Below, one piece after another: positions 41,453-50,948 of a stretch of 64,000 bases of DNA. The notes beneath the pieces were generated by a model. The model was not told where the DNA came from and made no database searches. It saw nothing but the letters and a program-made list of their open reading frames with translations. Position 1 is the first letter of the stretch, and every line of letters starts with the position of its first letter. The DNA is taken from contig JAYZCG010000051.1 in assembly GCA_036338435.1 (NCBI GenBank), positions 1-64,000 of the forward strand. The letters are read 5' to 3'. The DNA comes from JAPYTY01 sp036338435 (GTDB lineage: Bacteria > Acidobacteriota > UBA6911 > RPQK01 > JADFOI01). Made by a program: the position numbers and the translations under genes.

Positions 41453-43729
41453 GTGAACATTCTAGACGAGGCCACCACAAATACCATGCCAGCGCAGACT
41501 TCTGAAAAGGATTACTTATCTAGTCTGAACCAACAACAGAAATCTGCTGTCACTCAAACCCAGGGGCCAATGCTTATTTTGGCTGGAGCAGGGAGTGGAA
41601 AAACCCGCACTCTTACCTATAAAATGGTTCATCTCATTGATCAGAAGCTCTGTCATCCTGAGCAAATTCTGGCCGTTACCTTTACCAATAAAGCTGCAGA
41701 AGAAATGCGTGGCCGCGTTCAAAGCATTCTTAGCCACGCCAATGAATCACCACTATTGTGCACTTTCCATTCTCTTGGTGTGAGAATCCTGCGTCGACAC
41801 GCTGACAAAATCGGTTACAGAAGAGATTTTACTATCTGCGACCGGGACGATCAGATACGAATTCTTAAGGCCGTTTACAAGGAACTCGGCTGCATAGACA
41901 AGGAATTGCCAGTTAGGCAGACTCTGGGAGTCATCAGTCGGGCTAAAAGCAGGAACTGGGATCCTGAAGAGTACGGTCGGCTCTCTAGAGACTTCTCCAG
42001 TGAACAAATCGGCCTTATCTATTCTGCCTACGAGAACTTTCTGAAACAATCTAACGCCGTAGATTTCGATGATCTAATCCTATTAACTGTCCGATTGCTC
42101 AAAAAAAACCGCGAGATACGCAATCGGTATGGAGAGCACTATCGTTATATCCTGATCGACGAATACCAAGATACCAATCGGCCCCAGTATGACCTAGTTA
42201 AGAATTTAACCCAAATCCATCAAAATCTTACTGCGGTCGGAGATGAAGACCAATCAATCTATGGTTTCCGGGGAGCAGATATCGAGAACATCTTGCGTTT
42301 TGAAGCAGATTTTCCAGGAGCTACTATTGTTAAACTCGAGCAAAACTACCGTTCTACACAAACCATCCTGGACGCTGCTACCTGCGTTGTCTCCAACAAT
42401 CGCAATCGTAAAGACAAAACCCTCTGGACGGATGAAGAAGCGGGGGAGCCCATAGAACTGTTTGCCGCATTGGATGCCAAAAGCGAGGCTACTCACGTTT
42501 CTCAGAAAATCTATCAACACATCAGTGAGGGAGCCAAAGGAATAGCAATTTTATACCGTACCAACTTCCAATCGCGTCAGTTTGAAGAAGCTCTCCGGCG
42601 TCTTGACATTTCTTACAAGCTTATTGGGGGAGTGAGTTTCTATCATCGGGGAGAGATTAAGGATGCGCTTGCTTATCTCCGAGTGATGATCAACCCAGAA
42701 GACAACGTCTCTCTCTTGAGAGTCATTAATCGACCCAGCCGGGGAATTGGAAAAACTACGCTGGATCAACTTCACAAAAAATCTCAGGAAAATCATACGA
42801 CTCTCTGGAAAGCTTTAATTAAAGGCCTGGGAGATAATACATTCTCTGCCCGAAGCCATGTATCTTTGAACCATTTTTTTGAGCTCATTTCCCAGTGTCG
42901 CCCCTTTCTAAAACTACCTCTGCATCTAGCACTTGAAAAAACTCTTGAAGCGAGTGGGTACTTGTCCCATCTGGGTAACAAAGATTCTGAGGAAGCGCAT
43001 AATAAAATTCTCAATTTAGAAGAATTGATTAATCTGTGCCGTGAAAACAGCGAACAAGGCTACACCCTGCAAGAATTCCTTGACCATGCAGCATTGCGCT
43101 CGGAGGTAGACGATTACAACAAGTCAGCTCCGGTTAGCTTGATGACTTTACACAATGCCAAAGGCCTGGAATTCCCGGTTGTTTTTTTAGCGGGATTTGA
43201 AGAAGGACTTTTTCCCCACAGTCGATCGGTAGCTGAGAACGATTTAGAAGAAGAACGTCGTCTTTGCTATGTAGGGATAACCCGTGCTAAAAAAACTCTT
43301 TACCTTACCTATTCCCTACGCCGCCGTTTTTTTGGACAGGAAGCCGAAGGAATTAGTCGTCCCAGCCGATTCCTACAAGAAATCCCCGAACACCTTTTAA
43401 AGCTTCATACTTTCTCTGCTACTTACAAGACGGAATCCTTGGGCAACCAGGCAATACACCGATCCCGCAAAAAAAACACGGGCAATCTCCCTATACGAAC
43501 CTACAATTCGACAAAAAGCATTAGCGGGTTCTTAGACGAGCTATCGCACAAACCCACCGCCTTAAGCGGAGGGCTGGTATCCGGGGCAAGGATAGTACAC
43601 AACAAGTTTGGCTACGGCACCGTCCTTCAAGTTCAGAATACAGGCGAAGATTTGACCGTCACGGTAAAATTCCCCGGACTAGGCATTAAAAAACTGCTGC
43701 AAAGCTATGCTAAATTAAAGCTGGTCTGA
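41453..43729 (+). CDS. pcrA: ATP-dependent DNA helicase, UvrD/PcrA type
   Basis: A superfamily 1A 3'-5' helicase with all motifs: Walker A LAGAGSGKT, FTNKAAEEM (Ia), LIDEYQDTN (II), GDEDQSIYGFRGA (III), LEQNYRS (IV), LMTLHNAKGLEFPVVF (V) and CYVGITRAKKTLYL (VI). The C-terminus (GARIVHNKFGYGTVLQVQ...TVKFPGLGIKKLL) is the RNA polymerase-binding Tudor-like domain of PcrA. The GTG at 41453 is the longest plausible start; ATG at 41486 is an alternative, and both retain motif I. It acts in mismatch and nucleotide excision repair and transcription-replication conflict. Confidence 0.93.
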   Translation: MNILDEATTNTMPAQTSEKDYLSSLNQQQKSAVTQTQGPMLILAGAGSGKTRTLTYKMVHLIDQKLCHPEQILAVTFTNKAAEEMRGRVQSILSHANESPLLCTFHSLGVRILRRHADKIGYRRDFTICDRDDQIRILKAVYKELGCIDKELPVRQTLGVISRAKSRNWDPEEYGRLSRDFSSEQIGLIYSAYENFLKQSNAVDFDDLILLTVRLLKKNREIRNRYGEHYRYILIDEYQDTNRPQYDLVKNLTQIHQNLTAVGDEDQSIYGFRGADIENILRFEADFPGATIVKLEQNYRSTQTILDAATCVVSNNRNRKDKTLWTDEEAGEPIELFAALDAKSEATHVSQKIYQHISEGAKGIAILYRTNFQSRQFEEALRRLDISYKLIGGVSFYHRGEIKDALAYLRVMINPEDNVSLLRVINRPSRGIGKTTLDQLHKKSQENHTTLWKALIKGLGDNTFSARSHVSLNHFFELISQCRPFLKLPLHLALEKTLEASGYLSHLGNKDSEEAHNKILNLEELINLCRENSEQGYTLQEFLDHAALRSEVDDYNKSAPVSLMTLHNAKGLEFPVVFLAGFEEGLFPHSRSVAENDLEEERRLCYVGITRAKKTLYLTYSLRRRFFGQEAEGISRPSRFLQEIPEHLLKLHTFSATYKTESLGNQAIHRSRKKNTGNLPIRTYNSTKSISGFLDELSHKPTALSGGLVSGARIVHNKFGYGTVLQVQNTGEDLTVTVKFPGLGIKKLLQSYAKLKLV

Positions 43730-43738
43730 CCTTTACTT

Positions 43739-45115
43739 ATGAATGAAACCCTGGATCACATACTCTCCGTAACTGTAGGATACGCTTGGGGAGCTCCATT
43801 GCTGATTCTTTTGGTGGGGGGAGGATTTATTCTAACCCTGTACTCACGCTTTCTGCCATTTGTCGGCATGAGGCATGCCTTCGAAATTCTCCGGGGTAAA
43901 TTCTATCAAGAAGGGGATCCGGGCGATATCAGCCATTTTCAGGCGCTCAGCACCCATCTCGCTGCCACTGTAGGCCTTGGAAATATCGGTGGTGTGGCTA
44001 TCGCCATCACCCAAGGTGGCCCAGGGGCTGTCTTTTGGATGTGGGTCTCCGCTCTCGTGGGTATGGCCACCAAATTTTTCACGTGCACGCTAGCTGTCAT
44101 GTATCGTAGCGAAGACAGTCTAGGCCAAATCCAGGGAGGCCCCATGTATTACATCGAAAAGGGGCTAGGGAAAAATTTCAAGTTCATGGCCATTTTTTTT
44201 AGTGTCTGTGGCATGCTCGGCTGTCTTGCGATGTTCCAAGCCAACCAGGTTGCTGAGATTCTAGACAAAAATTATGCAATAGAACCGTGGCAAACGGGGT
44301 TGGGAATGACTTTTCTGGTGGGTGCAGTGGTCCTGGGGGGCATCAAGAGAATTGCTAAAGTGGCAAGTCAACTGGTGCCCGCCATGTGCTCGATCTACTT
44401 GTTGTCTTCAGTGATCGTTGTTATTTCCCACTATTCTCTGGTTCCCCAGATTTTAACCCAGATTTTCCATGACGCATTTACAGGAACAGCGGCAACTGGG
44501 GGAATAGCTGGTATCTCATTCACGACTGTTGTCCAAACTGGCATTAAAAGAGCAGCATTTTCAAATGAAGCTGGTATCGGTACGGCTCCTATGGCTCACG
44601 GAGCAACTAAAACCACAGAACCGGTTCGTGAAGGCCTAGTGGGTATGATAGGGCCCTTCATCGACACCATCATAGTGTGCACCCTCACAGCATTGGTTAT
44701 CCTGTCGACTGGGAACTGGAAAATTCAAGGTATTCAGGGGGTTTCTCTGACATCTCAAGCCTTCGGAACAGCCTTGGGTAGTTGGGGAGAATTATCCCTG
44801 ATGGCCGTTGTTCTGCTGTTTGGGGTCTCCACTATGTTCGGATATTCCTATTATGGGAAAAAGTGTTTTAGTTATCTTTTCGGCGCAGAAAAAAGCTGGA
44901 TCTATAACTTGTTATACCTGGGCATGCTTTTTATTGGAGCCACATGGAGCGCTAGCATGGTAATCAATCTAGTCGATACTGCCTTCGCCTTAATGGCTTT
45001 GCCTAATATGATTGCCACCCTGTTGTTAGCACCAAAAGTAATGGCTGCCACTAAAGACTACCTTGCTCGTTATTGCCCTAATACCAAATTGATCCGAAAA
45101 AAGATGATTGAATGA
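43739..45115 (+). CDS. Alanine/glycine:cation symporter (AGCS family)
   Basis: This is a polytopic membrane protein of 458 residues with the AGCS signatures QALSTHLAATVGLGNIGGVAIAI and GPGAVFWMWVSALVGMATKF near the N-terminus, and KRAAFSNEAGIGTAPMAH in the middle. The family imports alanine or glycine with sodium. It begins 9 bases after the helicase stop and is probably read from the same promoter, though function does not link them. Confidence 0.92.
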   Translation: MNETLDHILSVTVGYAWGAPLLILLVGGGFILTLYSRFLPFVGMRHAFEILRGKFYQEGDPGDISHFQALSTHLAATVGLGNIGGVAIAITQGGPGAVFWMWVSALVGMATKFFTCTLAVMYRSEDSLGQIQGGPMYYIEKGLGKNFKFMAIFFSVCGMLGCLAMFQANQVAEILDKNYAIEPWQTGLGMTFLVGAVVLGGIKRIAKVASQLVPAMCSIYLLSSVIVVISHYSLVPQILTQIFHDAFTGTAATGGIAGISFTTVVQTGIKRAAFSNEAGIGTAPMAHGATKTTEPVREGLVGMIGPFIDTIIVCTLTALVILSTGNWKIQGIQGVSLTSQAFGTALGSWGELSLMAVVLLFGVSTMFGYSYYGKKCFSYLFGAEKSWIYNLLYLGMLFIGATWSASMVINLVDTAFALMALPNMIATLLLAPKVMAATKDYLARYCPNTKLIRKKMIE

Positions 45116-45467
45116 ATATTACTTCTTGCCCCAACGCCAGCCATTAGGCATTATGCAACTTCGATGACGCGCCTTTTGCTACATGGAAAGAGTGTCAAGA
45201 TCAAGCTCTTTGTCGCACTGTACCTGACTCGTAAGCGATTTAAATTGGCCTGCACAGTTAGTCGATTCTTATCCCAGACCTTCCATTGGAGAATTGTTAT
45301 CGGAACCAAATATGTCAATCACGTGTCTCCTTCATAGTGAGAAATAAAGGTTCCGCTGTGATAAAATCTAAAAGTTGGGAACAATATTTCCGACTCAACG
45401 TACTTAAGTTAGGTACAAACGCAGAGAATGTAATCAACTAGACCATCTTGTGGAGGCTTGGTCAATT
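45116..45467. other. Intergenic region upstream of the DegP gene
   Basis: These 352 bases contain no gene I can support. A 57-codon plus-strand frame (45164-45337) begins with ATG and is very basic, but it has no ribosome site or family likeness. Near 45375-45425 are GGGAACAA and a GTAC-flanked near-palindrome (about 45408-45418) that might belong to a stress promoter for degP; the fit to known extracytoplasmic-stress promoters is weak. Confidence 0.3.
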
Positions 45468-47108
45468 ATGAGACAGTTTTTCATATCTAAAAGAGGCGTC
45501 GCCTTCTTGGCTCTTTTCATCACCTTATTGCTGGGTATTACAATTGGCACCATCATTTCTGATGGCACCTTGAGTGCACAGGAAAAGTCTTCGGTAGAAC
45601 TTCTAAAGGTCCAAGGGAGCGGTTCACCTTTACTATTGGACGAATCCATCAGTTTAACCGAGGGGTTTTCCCGGATTGCTAAAACCGTTGAACCAGCTGT
45701 CGTTAACATCAGCACGACCGCAATCATACGCACCAGTGCTCCCCAGGGGGGGGGTGGCCAGGGGGACTTCCAAGAATTTTTTGGGGATGATTTGTGGCAA
45801 CGCTTTTTCGGGCCCATGCAGCCACAGGAAAGAAAGGCAACTAGCTTAGGTACGGGCGTCATCGTTGATAGCGCGGGATATGTCCTTACGAACCACCACG
45901 TCGTTGAAATGCCAAGGTCACAGCAGGGTGTCCAACGGATTGCAGATAAAATTGAGGTGAAACTGCACACTGGAGAGACTTATGTGGCTCGTGTAGTTGG
46001 CAGTGACCGTGCATCTGATCTTGGAGTTTTGAAGATCAACGCTTCGAAACCCCTCCCTTTTGCAAAGGTGGGAGATACGTCCAAGATGCAAGTGGGAGAC
46101 TGGGTGCTAGCCATTGGAAATCCCTTCGGAGTCGGGCAAACTATAACTTCGGGTATTGTCTCAGCAACAGGAAGAGTTGTTCCCCAATCCACCATCTTTG
46201 GGGATTACATTCAAACTGATGCGGCGATTAATCCTGGAAACAGCGGTGGCCCGCTGGTGAATATGCGCGGAGAAATTATAGGAATCAATACCTTTATAAT
46301 GACTCGTAGTGGCGGCTCACAAGGAGTAGGTTTTGCCATACCGTCCTCTGTGTTCATTAATTCCTACAACCAGATCGTAACGAAAGGGAAAATTGAGCGC
46401 GGATGGTTGGGTGTCTCAATGAATACTTATCCGCTTAGCAAGACGATGGGAGAGTTTTTTGGCGTTGACGGGAATGATCCTAGTGGAATCCGGGACGGTG
46501 ACGGCGTCTTGATTACTGAACTCATTGACGAAAAGGGAGAACAGTCTGAAACGGGCCCTGCGTACGTAGCTGGTATGCGCCCTGAAGATATTATTGTGAA
46601 ATTTGGCGAACGTGAAATCGAAACTATTTATGACTTGCGTTCCACCGTTGCCAACACGCCACCAGATAAACAGATTGTAGTCACCGTGATTCGCAAAGGG
46701 GAGGAAGTACCTCTGACAGTCACGCTCGCAGAGAGAACTCTTGAACGTGATGAACGAAGTGAGGGTGAGGGACTCTCCTTCGAAGAGCGCCAAGAAGAAG
46801 AACGCGAAAAAAAGATTGGGCTAGAATTTGAAACTCTCTCGCAACGCGACGCCGAACAGTTAAATCTGGACATAGAGGGAGGGGTGCTGATCCGTGAAGT
46901 CTCTCCAGGTAGCTTAGCCGATGAGGCAGGACTATCCACGCCTCAAGTAATTACTCACGTGAATGGCAACCCGGTTGCCACAGCTCAAGCGCTGTACGAC
47001 ACTATCAATAGCCTGACTTCAGGTACAGGAATCGTTATACGTGTGGTGTGGAATACTCAACAGAGTCGGCAAATGAGTATTGCTTATACCTCATTTGTGA
47101 AACCATAA
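45468..47108 (+). CDS. degP: Periplasmic serine protease, DegP/HtrA (Do) family
   Basis: An N-terminal membrane or signal segment (residues 11-31) precedes a trypsin-like domain with the triad His144 (TNHHVVE), Asp184 (ASDLGVLK) and Ser259 (NPGNSGGPL). Two PDZ domains follow (about 305-410 and 445-540). The glycine-rich APQGGGGQGD loop and QEFFGDDLWQRFFG match the LA loop of Do proteases. The ATG at 45468 is used, with GGAGG about 11 bases upstream; a GTG at 45450 overlaps that site. It degrades or refolds damaged envelope proteins. Confidence 0.94.
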   Translation: MRQFFISKRGVAFLALFITLLLGITIGTIISDGTLSAQEKSSVELLKVQGSGSPLLLDESISLTEGFSRIAKTVEPAVVNISTTAIIRTSAPQGGGGQGDFQEFFGDDLWQRFFGPMQPQERKATSLGTGVIVDSAGYVLTNHHVVEMPRSQQGVQRIADKIEVKLHTGETYVARVVGSDRASDLGVLKINASKPLPFAKVGDTSKMQVGDWVLAIGNPFGVGQTITSGIVSATGRVVPQSTIFGDYIQTDAAINPGNSGGPLVNMRGEIIGINTFIMTRSGGSQGVGFAIPSSVFINSYNQIVTKGKIERGWLGVSMNTYPLSKTMGEFFGVDGNDPSGIRDGDGVLITELIDEKGEQSETGPAYVAGMRPEDIIVKFGEREIETIYDLRSTVANTPPDKQIVVTVIRKGEEVPLTVTLAERTLERDERSEGEGLSFEERQEEEREKKIGLEFETLSQRDAEQLNLDIEGGVLIREVSPGSLADEAGLSTPQVITHVNGNPVATAQALYDTINSLTSGTGIVIRVVWNTQQSRQMSIAYTSFVKP

Positions 47109-47199
47109 AATTAGCCAACTGGGTTCTCAGCGCACTGGCTGTGTTTACCCAAAAAGGTGTGATGTGTGAATCGGCTACCACGCTCTTAAGGGGGACTAA

Positions 47200-47982
47200 A
47201 TGGGCTGCGGTGACGACTGGCTATATATAGTAGATCCCCCCAAATCAGGCGGCGACAACATGCGCGCTGATCGCACACTTCTAAAGTGGGCGGAAGAGTG
47301 CCCCACCAATGTTACGGCGGTTCGTTTCTATCGCTGGACAATTCCCACAATTTCTCTAGGAAGAAACCAAAAAATTCAAGGCGCGATTGATCCATGTTAC
47401 TGTCGTCAGGAAGCGGTCCCAATAGTGCGAAGGCCAACAGGCGGAAGAGCTGTTTTTCACCATGATGAGGTAACTTATGCACTTGTTTCCAATGACGATT
47501 CATTTTTCCCATTAATGAACATCAGTGGCACCTACCGCCTGATTGCTAGCGCTCTGCAAGCAGGGCTTGAACGTCTAGGAATCTTGACTACACTAGCTAA
47601 AAAACCATCCGATGACTCCTCCTCAATTAGGGGCAAAAAAAGTCATCCCTGCTTTATCTCACCGTCCCGAAATGAACTCCTCTCAGGGGATCTGAAAATC
47701 GTCGGGAGTGCACAAAAACAGTTGCGGCGAAGCTTTCTTCAGCATGGCTCAATTCCACTACGGGTGGACTATACAAGGATGGCCAAAGCCCTGGCGAGCG
47801 AAGAAACTGTTTTACACAATCACCTCACCTCATTACTAGAGGTAACCGGACGTGAAATAACCTTTGAAGAAACCTGCAAGGCACTAAAAAAAGGAATTGA
47901 GGAAACCTTCTCTGTTCAGCTACAATCTTCTCATCCTGCTCAGTTACCTCGGACTCTGCAAAGTGTGGTAGCTTGCGAGTGA
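47200..47982 (+). CDS. lipM: Lipoate/octanoate-protein ligase family, LipM-like octanoyltransferase
   Basis: The biotin/lipoyl ligase fold shows RRPTGGRAVFHHDEVTYA (77-94) and IVGSAQKQLRR with Lys173. A cysteine in HPCFISPSRNELL (Cys151) matches the acyl-accepting cysteine of LipM and separates it from LplA, which lacks one. LipM moves octanoyl groups from acyl carrier protein to lipoyl domains (GcvH). A GGGGGA ribosome site precedes the ATG. LipL, which would complete the relay, is not in the window, so LplA-like activity is not excluded. Confidence 0.75.
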   Translation: MGCGDDWLYIVDPPKSGGDNMRADRTLLKWAEECPTNVTAVRFYRWTIPTISLGRNQKIQGAIDPCYCRQEAVPIVRRPTGGRAVFHHDEVTYALVSNDDSFFPLMNISGTYRLIASALQAGLERLGILTTLAKKPSDDSSSIRGKKSHPCFISPSRNELLSGDLKIVGSAQKQLRRSFLQHGSIPLRVDYTRMAKALASEETVLHNHLTSLLEVTGREITFEETCKALKKGIEETFSVQLQSSHPAQLPRTLQSVVACE

Positions 47983-48053
47983 TTGTGTCCTACTGGGAGG
48001 ATATGCTGTAGACTCTTTGGGTCTCCGATTTAAAAGAATATGAGATCTCGCAG

Positions 48054-49121
48054 ATGACCAGGCGGCAAAGCACAACAAAATCTGATAACCGGCCTCGTGA
48101 AGTCCTCAAAGCCATCGTGCGGGAATATGTACGCAATGGCAGACCGGTAGGTTCCCGCCACCTGTCCAAAGCCTACAAGGAAGGCCTTAGTCCGGCAACG
48201 CTACGTAATGTTATGGCAGGCCTGGAAAAGATGGGTTTGGTAGCCCAACCCCATACTTCGGCCGGGCGGATCCCTACTGCTGCAGGTTACCGCTTTTACG
48301 TGGACTCCATAGAATATACCCGGAAACTTCCAAATCGACAGGTAGCTCAGATCAAACGGAGTCTTGAACCTGAGGGGGATCCGCGGGAACTTATGAACAA
48401 AACGTCTCAACTTCTTTCCATCCTTTCGGACAACGTAGGATTCGTGTTGCCACCCCCAGTCTCGACTGCCACCATGAAACATATAAAATTTATCCGAAGG
48501 TCATGGCAGAAAATTCTGGTCATTCTAGAAACGGGAGCCGGTCGAGTCCAACATCGCCTTATCCAAGTGGATCAGAACTTTGCACAAAATGAGCTAGATC
48601 AAGCAGGACGTTATTTAGTCGCACAGTTTGAAGGAAAAACCCTAGTTGAGATTCGCGCAGAACTAGTGCGCCACAGGTTGGAAGATAAACGCCTCTACGA
48701 TCGCCTGCTGATGAACGCCATACTGCTCGGAACCGCCAGTCTCGTAAAATCGGAAGACACGGAAGCCGAGGAACCCGAAGTCTACCTGGGTGGCACAACT
48801 CGTGTCATGCAGAAGCCCGAGTTAGCTGATATTAATCAAATGATTACCCTTTTTCGAACTTTTGAGGAAAAAGGCCACCTCGTTAAAATTATCAATGAGT
48901 GCTTGAAGTCCAGTTCTCCTGAACCTTTTGTCCAGATCGGCCTGGGGAAAGACATACCTGGAATGCGCGATTGGGCACTAGTGTCTTCTCCCTATCTCCA
49001 TAATCAGCAAGTTGTCGGCAGTCTGGGAATTTTAGGTCCTTCTCGAATGGAATATGAGAAGGCTATCAGCTTAGTTCGCTATATGGCACAACTCTTCAGT
49101 GAGCTGCTACCGAATAACTAG
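48054..49121 (+). CDS. hrcA: Heat-inducible transcription repressor HrcA
   Basis: The N-terminal winged helix (VLKAIVREYVRNGRPVGS, SPATLRNVMAGLEKMGL and PHTSAGRIPTAAGYRFYVD) is the HrcA hallmark. A GAF-like middle domain and FVQIGLGKDIPGM, LGILGPSRMEYEKAIS and MAQLFSELL at the C-terminus follow. HrcA represses chaperone operons through CIRCE elements. I searched upstream of hrcA, grpE and dnaJ and saw no TTAGCACTC/GAGTGCTAA pair, so its target is probably elsewhere (groESL or dnaK). Confidence 0.95.
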   Translation: MTRRQSTTKSDNRPREVLKAIVREYVRNGRPVGSRHLSKAYKEGLSPATLRNVMAGLEKMGLVAQPHTSAGRIPTAAGYRFYVDSIEYTRKLPNRQVAQIKRSLEPEGDPRELMNKTSQLLSILSDNVGFVLPPPVSTATMKHIKFIRRSWQKILVILETGAGRVQHRLIQVDQNFAQNELDQAGRYLVAQFEGKTLVEIRAELVRHRLEDKRLYDRLLMNAILLGTASLVKSEDTEAEEPEVYLGGTTRVMQKPELADINQMITLFRTFEEKGHLVKIINECLKSSSPEPFVQIGLGKDIPGMRDWALVSSPYLHNQQVVGSLGILGPSRMEYEKAISLVRYMAQLFSELLPNN

Positions 49122-49156
49122 TGGCCGCCTACGACAAATAACAATTAAGATCAACC

Positions 49157-49738
49157 ATGGGAAAACAAGCCGAAGAACTGGACGAACAAATCCCTTCGGA
49201 ACCGAAAGCTGATCCAAAGGAAGATTCGCCTTCCGAGGTGGACCCTCTCGATGCTCTGCGCAAAGAACTGGACGAGACCAAAGATCTGCTATTGCGCAAG
49301 CAGGCTGAGTTCGAAAACTATCGCAAACGAGTGATAAAAGAGAGAGAAGAGCAACGCCTGAATGCTCAGGCTGAGGTTTTCCAAGAACTCCTGCCCACCC
49401 TCGATGCCCTAGAAAAAGGACTTTCAAGTTTGGAAGAAGTTCTCGAAAACTCTGAATTAGAAACCTATCGCCAAGGTTATGAGTTTATTTTACGAGAAGT
49501 TAGATCCGTCCTCGATAAATTCGGAGTCACTGAGATACCAGGGCTTGGTAGCTCTTTTGACCCCAATATTCACGAAGCTATCCTACGAGAAGTTACCTCA
49601 GATTACACAGACGGAGAAATTTTAGATGAATTCCGTAAAGGCTACAAACTTCAGCATCGACTATTGCGCCCGGTTCAAGTACGCGTCGCAGTCAAACCTG
49701 AAAAAACCGCTGACACGGAGGAAAAAAAAGAGGAATAA
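49157..49738 (+). CDS. grpE: Nucleotide exchange factor GrpE
   Basis: An acidic N-terminal tail and long helix (LRKELDETKDLLLRKQAEFENYRKRV) lead to the GrpE signature GYEFILREVRSVLDKFGV...FDPNIHEAIL and the closing beta domain (GYKLQHRLLRPVQVRVA). GrpE releases ADP from DnaK. It starts 35 bases after hrcA. Length, 193 residues, is typical. Confidence 0.96.
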   Translation: MGKQAEELDEQIPSEPKADPKEDSPSEVDPLDALRKELDETKDLLLRKQAEFENYRKRVIKEREEQRLNAQAEVFQELLPTLDALEKGLSSLEEVLENSELETYRQGYEFILREVRSVLDKFGVTEIPGLGSSFDPNIHEAILREVTSDYTDGEILDEFRKGYKLQHRLLRPVQVRVAVKPEKTADTEEKKEE

Positions 49739-49804
49739 CCCCTCCTAATCTGGCTCCTTGAAAACCACATCGATCGATCTTATGATTACACTCAGGAGTC
49801 ATGT

Positions 49805-50905
49805 ATGACGAGAAGAGATTACTATGAGGTCCTGGGAATCAGCCGCTCCGCGGCCCCACAGGAAATTAAAAGCGCCTATCGGAAATTGGCCATCCGGTAC
49901 CATCCCGACAAAAACACGGGAGACAAGGCCTCCGAAGAGAAATTTAAAGAGGCCGCCGAAGCCTACAGCGTTCTGAGTGACACTGAAAAAAGAGCTCGCT
50001 ACGATCAGTTCGGACATGCTGGATTAGGGTCTGAATCGGGAGGATTTCAAGGATTTGATCCAGACATTTTCTCCGACTTCGGCGATGTTATAGGTGATTT
50101 CTTCGGTTTTGGAGGATCTACAGGTCAATCTCGATCCCGTCACGGCGACGATCTGCGGTTTGATTTAACCATCAGCTTTAAAGAAGCGGCCCTCGGCGTG
50201 AAAACAAAGATTAAAATTCCACGCCGGGAGACCTGCGCAAATTGCAAGGGAATTGGGGCTGATCCAAAAAGTGGCCTCGTTACTTGTTCGACCTGTGGAG
50301 GGCAGGGAAGTGTCCGCCATCAGCAAGGTTTCTTCACTATTGCCCGAACCTGCTCTAACTGCCAGGGATCAGGTCAATTCATTGAGAAAGCCTGCTCTGA
50401 ATGTCGTGGTAATGGATACTTACAAAATGAAAAAGTGCTAGAAATCAAGATTCCAGCTGGAATAAGTGATGGTGCGTGTTTAAAGGTCTCTAGAGAAGGC
50501 CAGGCTGGCCCTCGAAACGGGCCGCGAGGAGACCTTTACGTTATGATCTCAATTGAGGAACATCCTTTTTTCAAGAGAAAGGATCAACACATATTCTGTA
50601 CCGTACCTATTACCTTCTCAACCGCAGCATTAGGCGGCAAAATCACAGTGCCTACTTTTGAAAACAAGGAACAAATCAAAATACCTGCAGGAACCCAATC
50701 AGACACCGTATTTCGTTTAAAAGGTCGAGGAATAGTTAACTTGAACGGACGTGGAAAAGGCGATCAACTCGTTCAAATCATAGTTGTGACTCCCACCAAG
50801 CTGACCCAGGAGGAAACAGAACTTTTAAAACGACTGGATGCAATCTCAGAAAAGTCTAAAGAGGCTCACAGTCTATTCAAAAAAGTTAGAGAAATGCTTG
50901 ATTGA
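49805..50905 (+). CDS. dnaJ: Chaperone protein DnaJ
   Basis: J domain with HPD (YHPDKN, about residues 33-38), a Gly/Phe region (about 70-105), and a zinc-binding domain with four CxxCxGxG-type repeats (CANCKGIG, CSTCGGQG, CSNCQGSG, CSECRGNG). The C-terminal substrate-binding domains complete a type I DnaJ. It delivers substrates to DnaK and stimulates its ATPase. AGGAG precedes the ATG. dnaK is missing between grpE and dnaJ, where it is often found. Confidence 0.96.
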   Translation: MTRRDYYEVLGISRSAAPQEIKSAYRKLAIRYHPDKNTGDKASEEKFKEAAEAYSVLSDTEKRARYDQFGHAGLGSESGGFQGFDPDIFSDFGDVIGDFFGFGGSTGQSRSRHGDDLRFDLTISFKEAALGVKTKIKIPRRETCANCKGIGADPKSGLVTCSTCGGQGSVRHQQGFFTIARTCSNCQGSGQFIEKACSECRGNGYLQNEKVLEIKIPAGISDGACLKVSREGQAGPRNGPRGDLYVMISIEEHPFFKRKDQHIFCTVPITFSTAALGGKITVPTFENKEQIKIPAGTQSDTVFRLKGRGIVNLNGRGKGDQLVQIIVVTPTKLTQEETELLKRLDAISEKSKEAHSLFKKVREMLD

Positions 50906-50948
50906 CTACTTTCTCTGCCCTGCTTAGTTGAGTCCTGACAAAACAGGA

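Noticed and set aside
45164..45337. 57-codon plus-strand frame with ATG, very basic product
   Set aside because: No ribosome-binding site, no recognised motif, and an A/T/G/C pattern like the surrounding intergenic DNA; chance frames of this length are common.
47983..48053. Possible CIRCE operator before hrcA
   Set aside because: A short AGACTC...GGGTCT mirror is present but it does not match the conserved TTAGCACTC-N9-GAGTGCTAA element.
49506..49757. Apparent coding frame inside the grpE region
   Set aside because: The GrpE signature runs unbroken through this stretch, so any other frame is a shadow.
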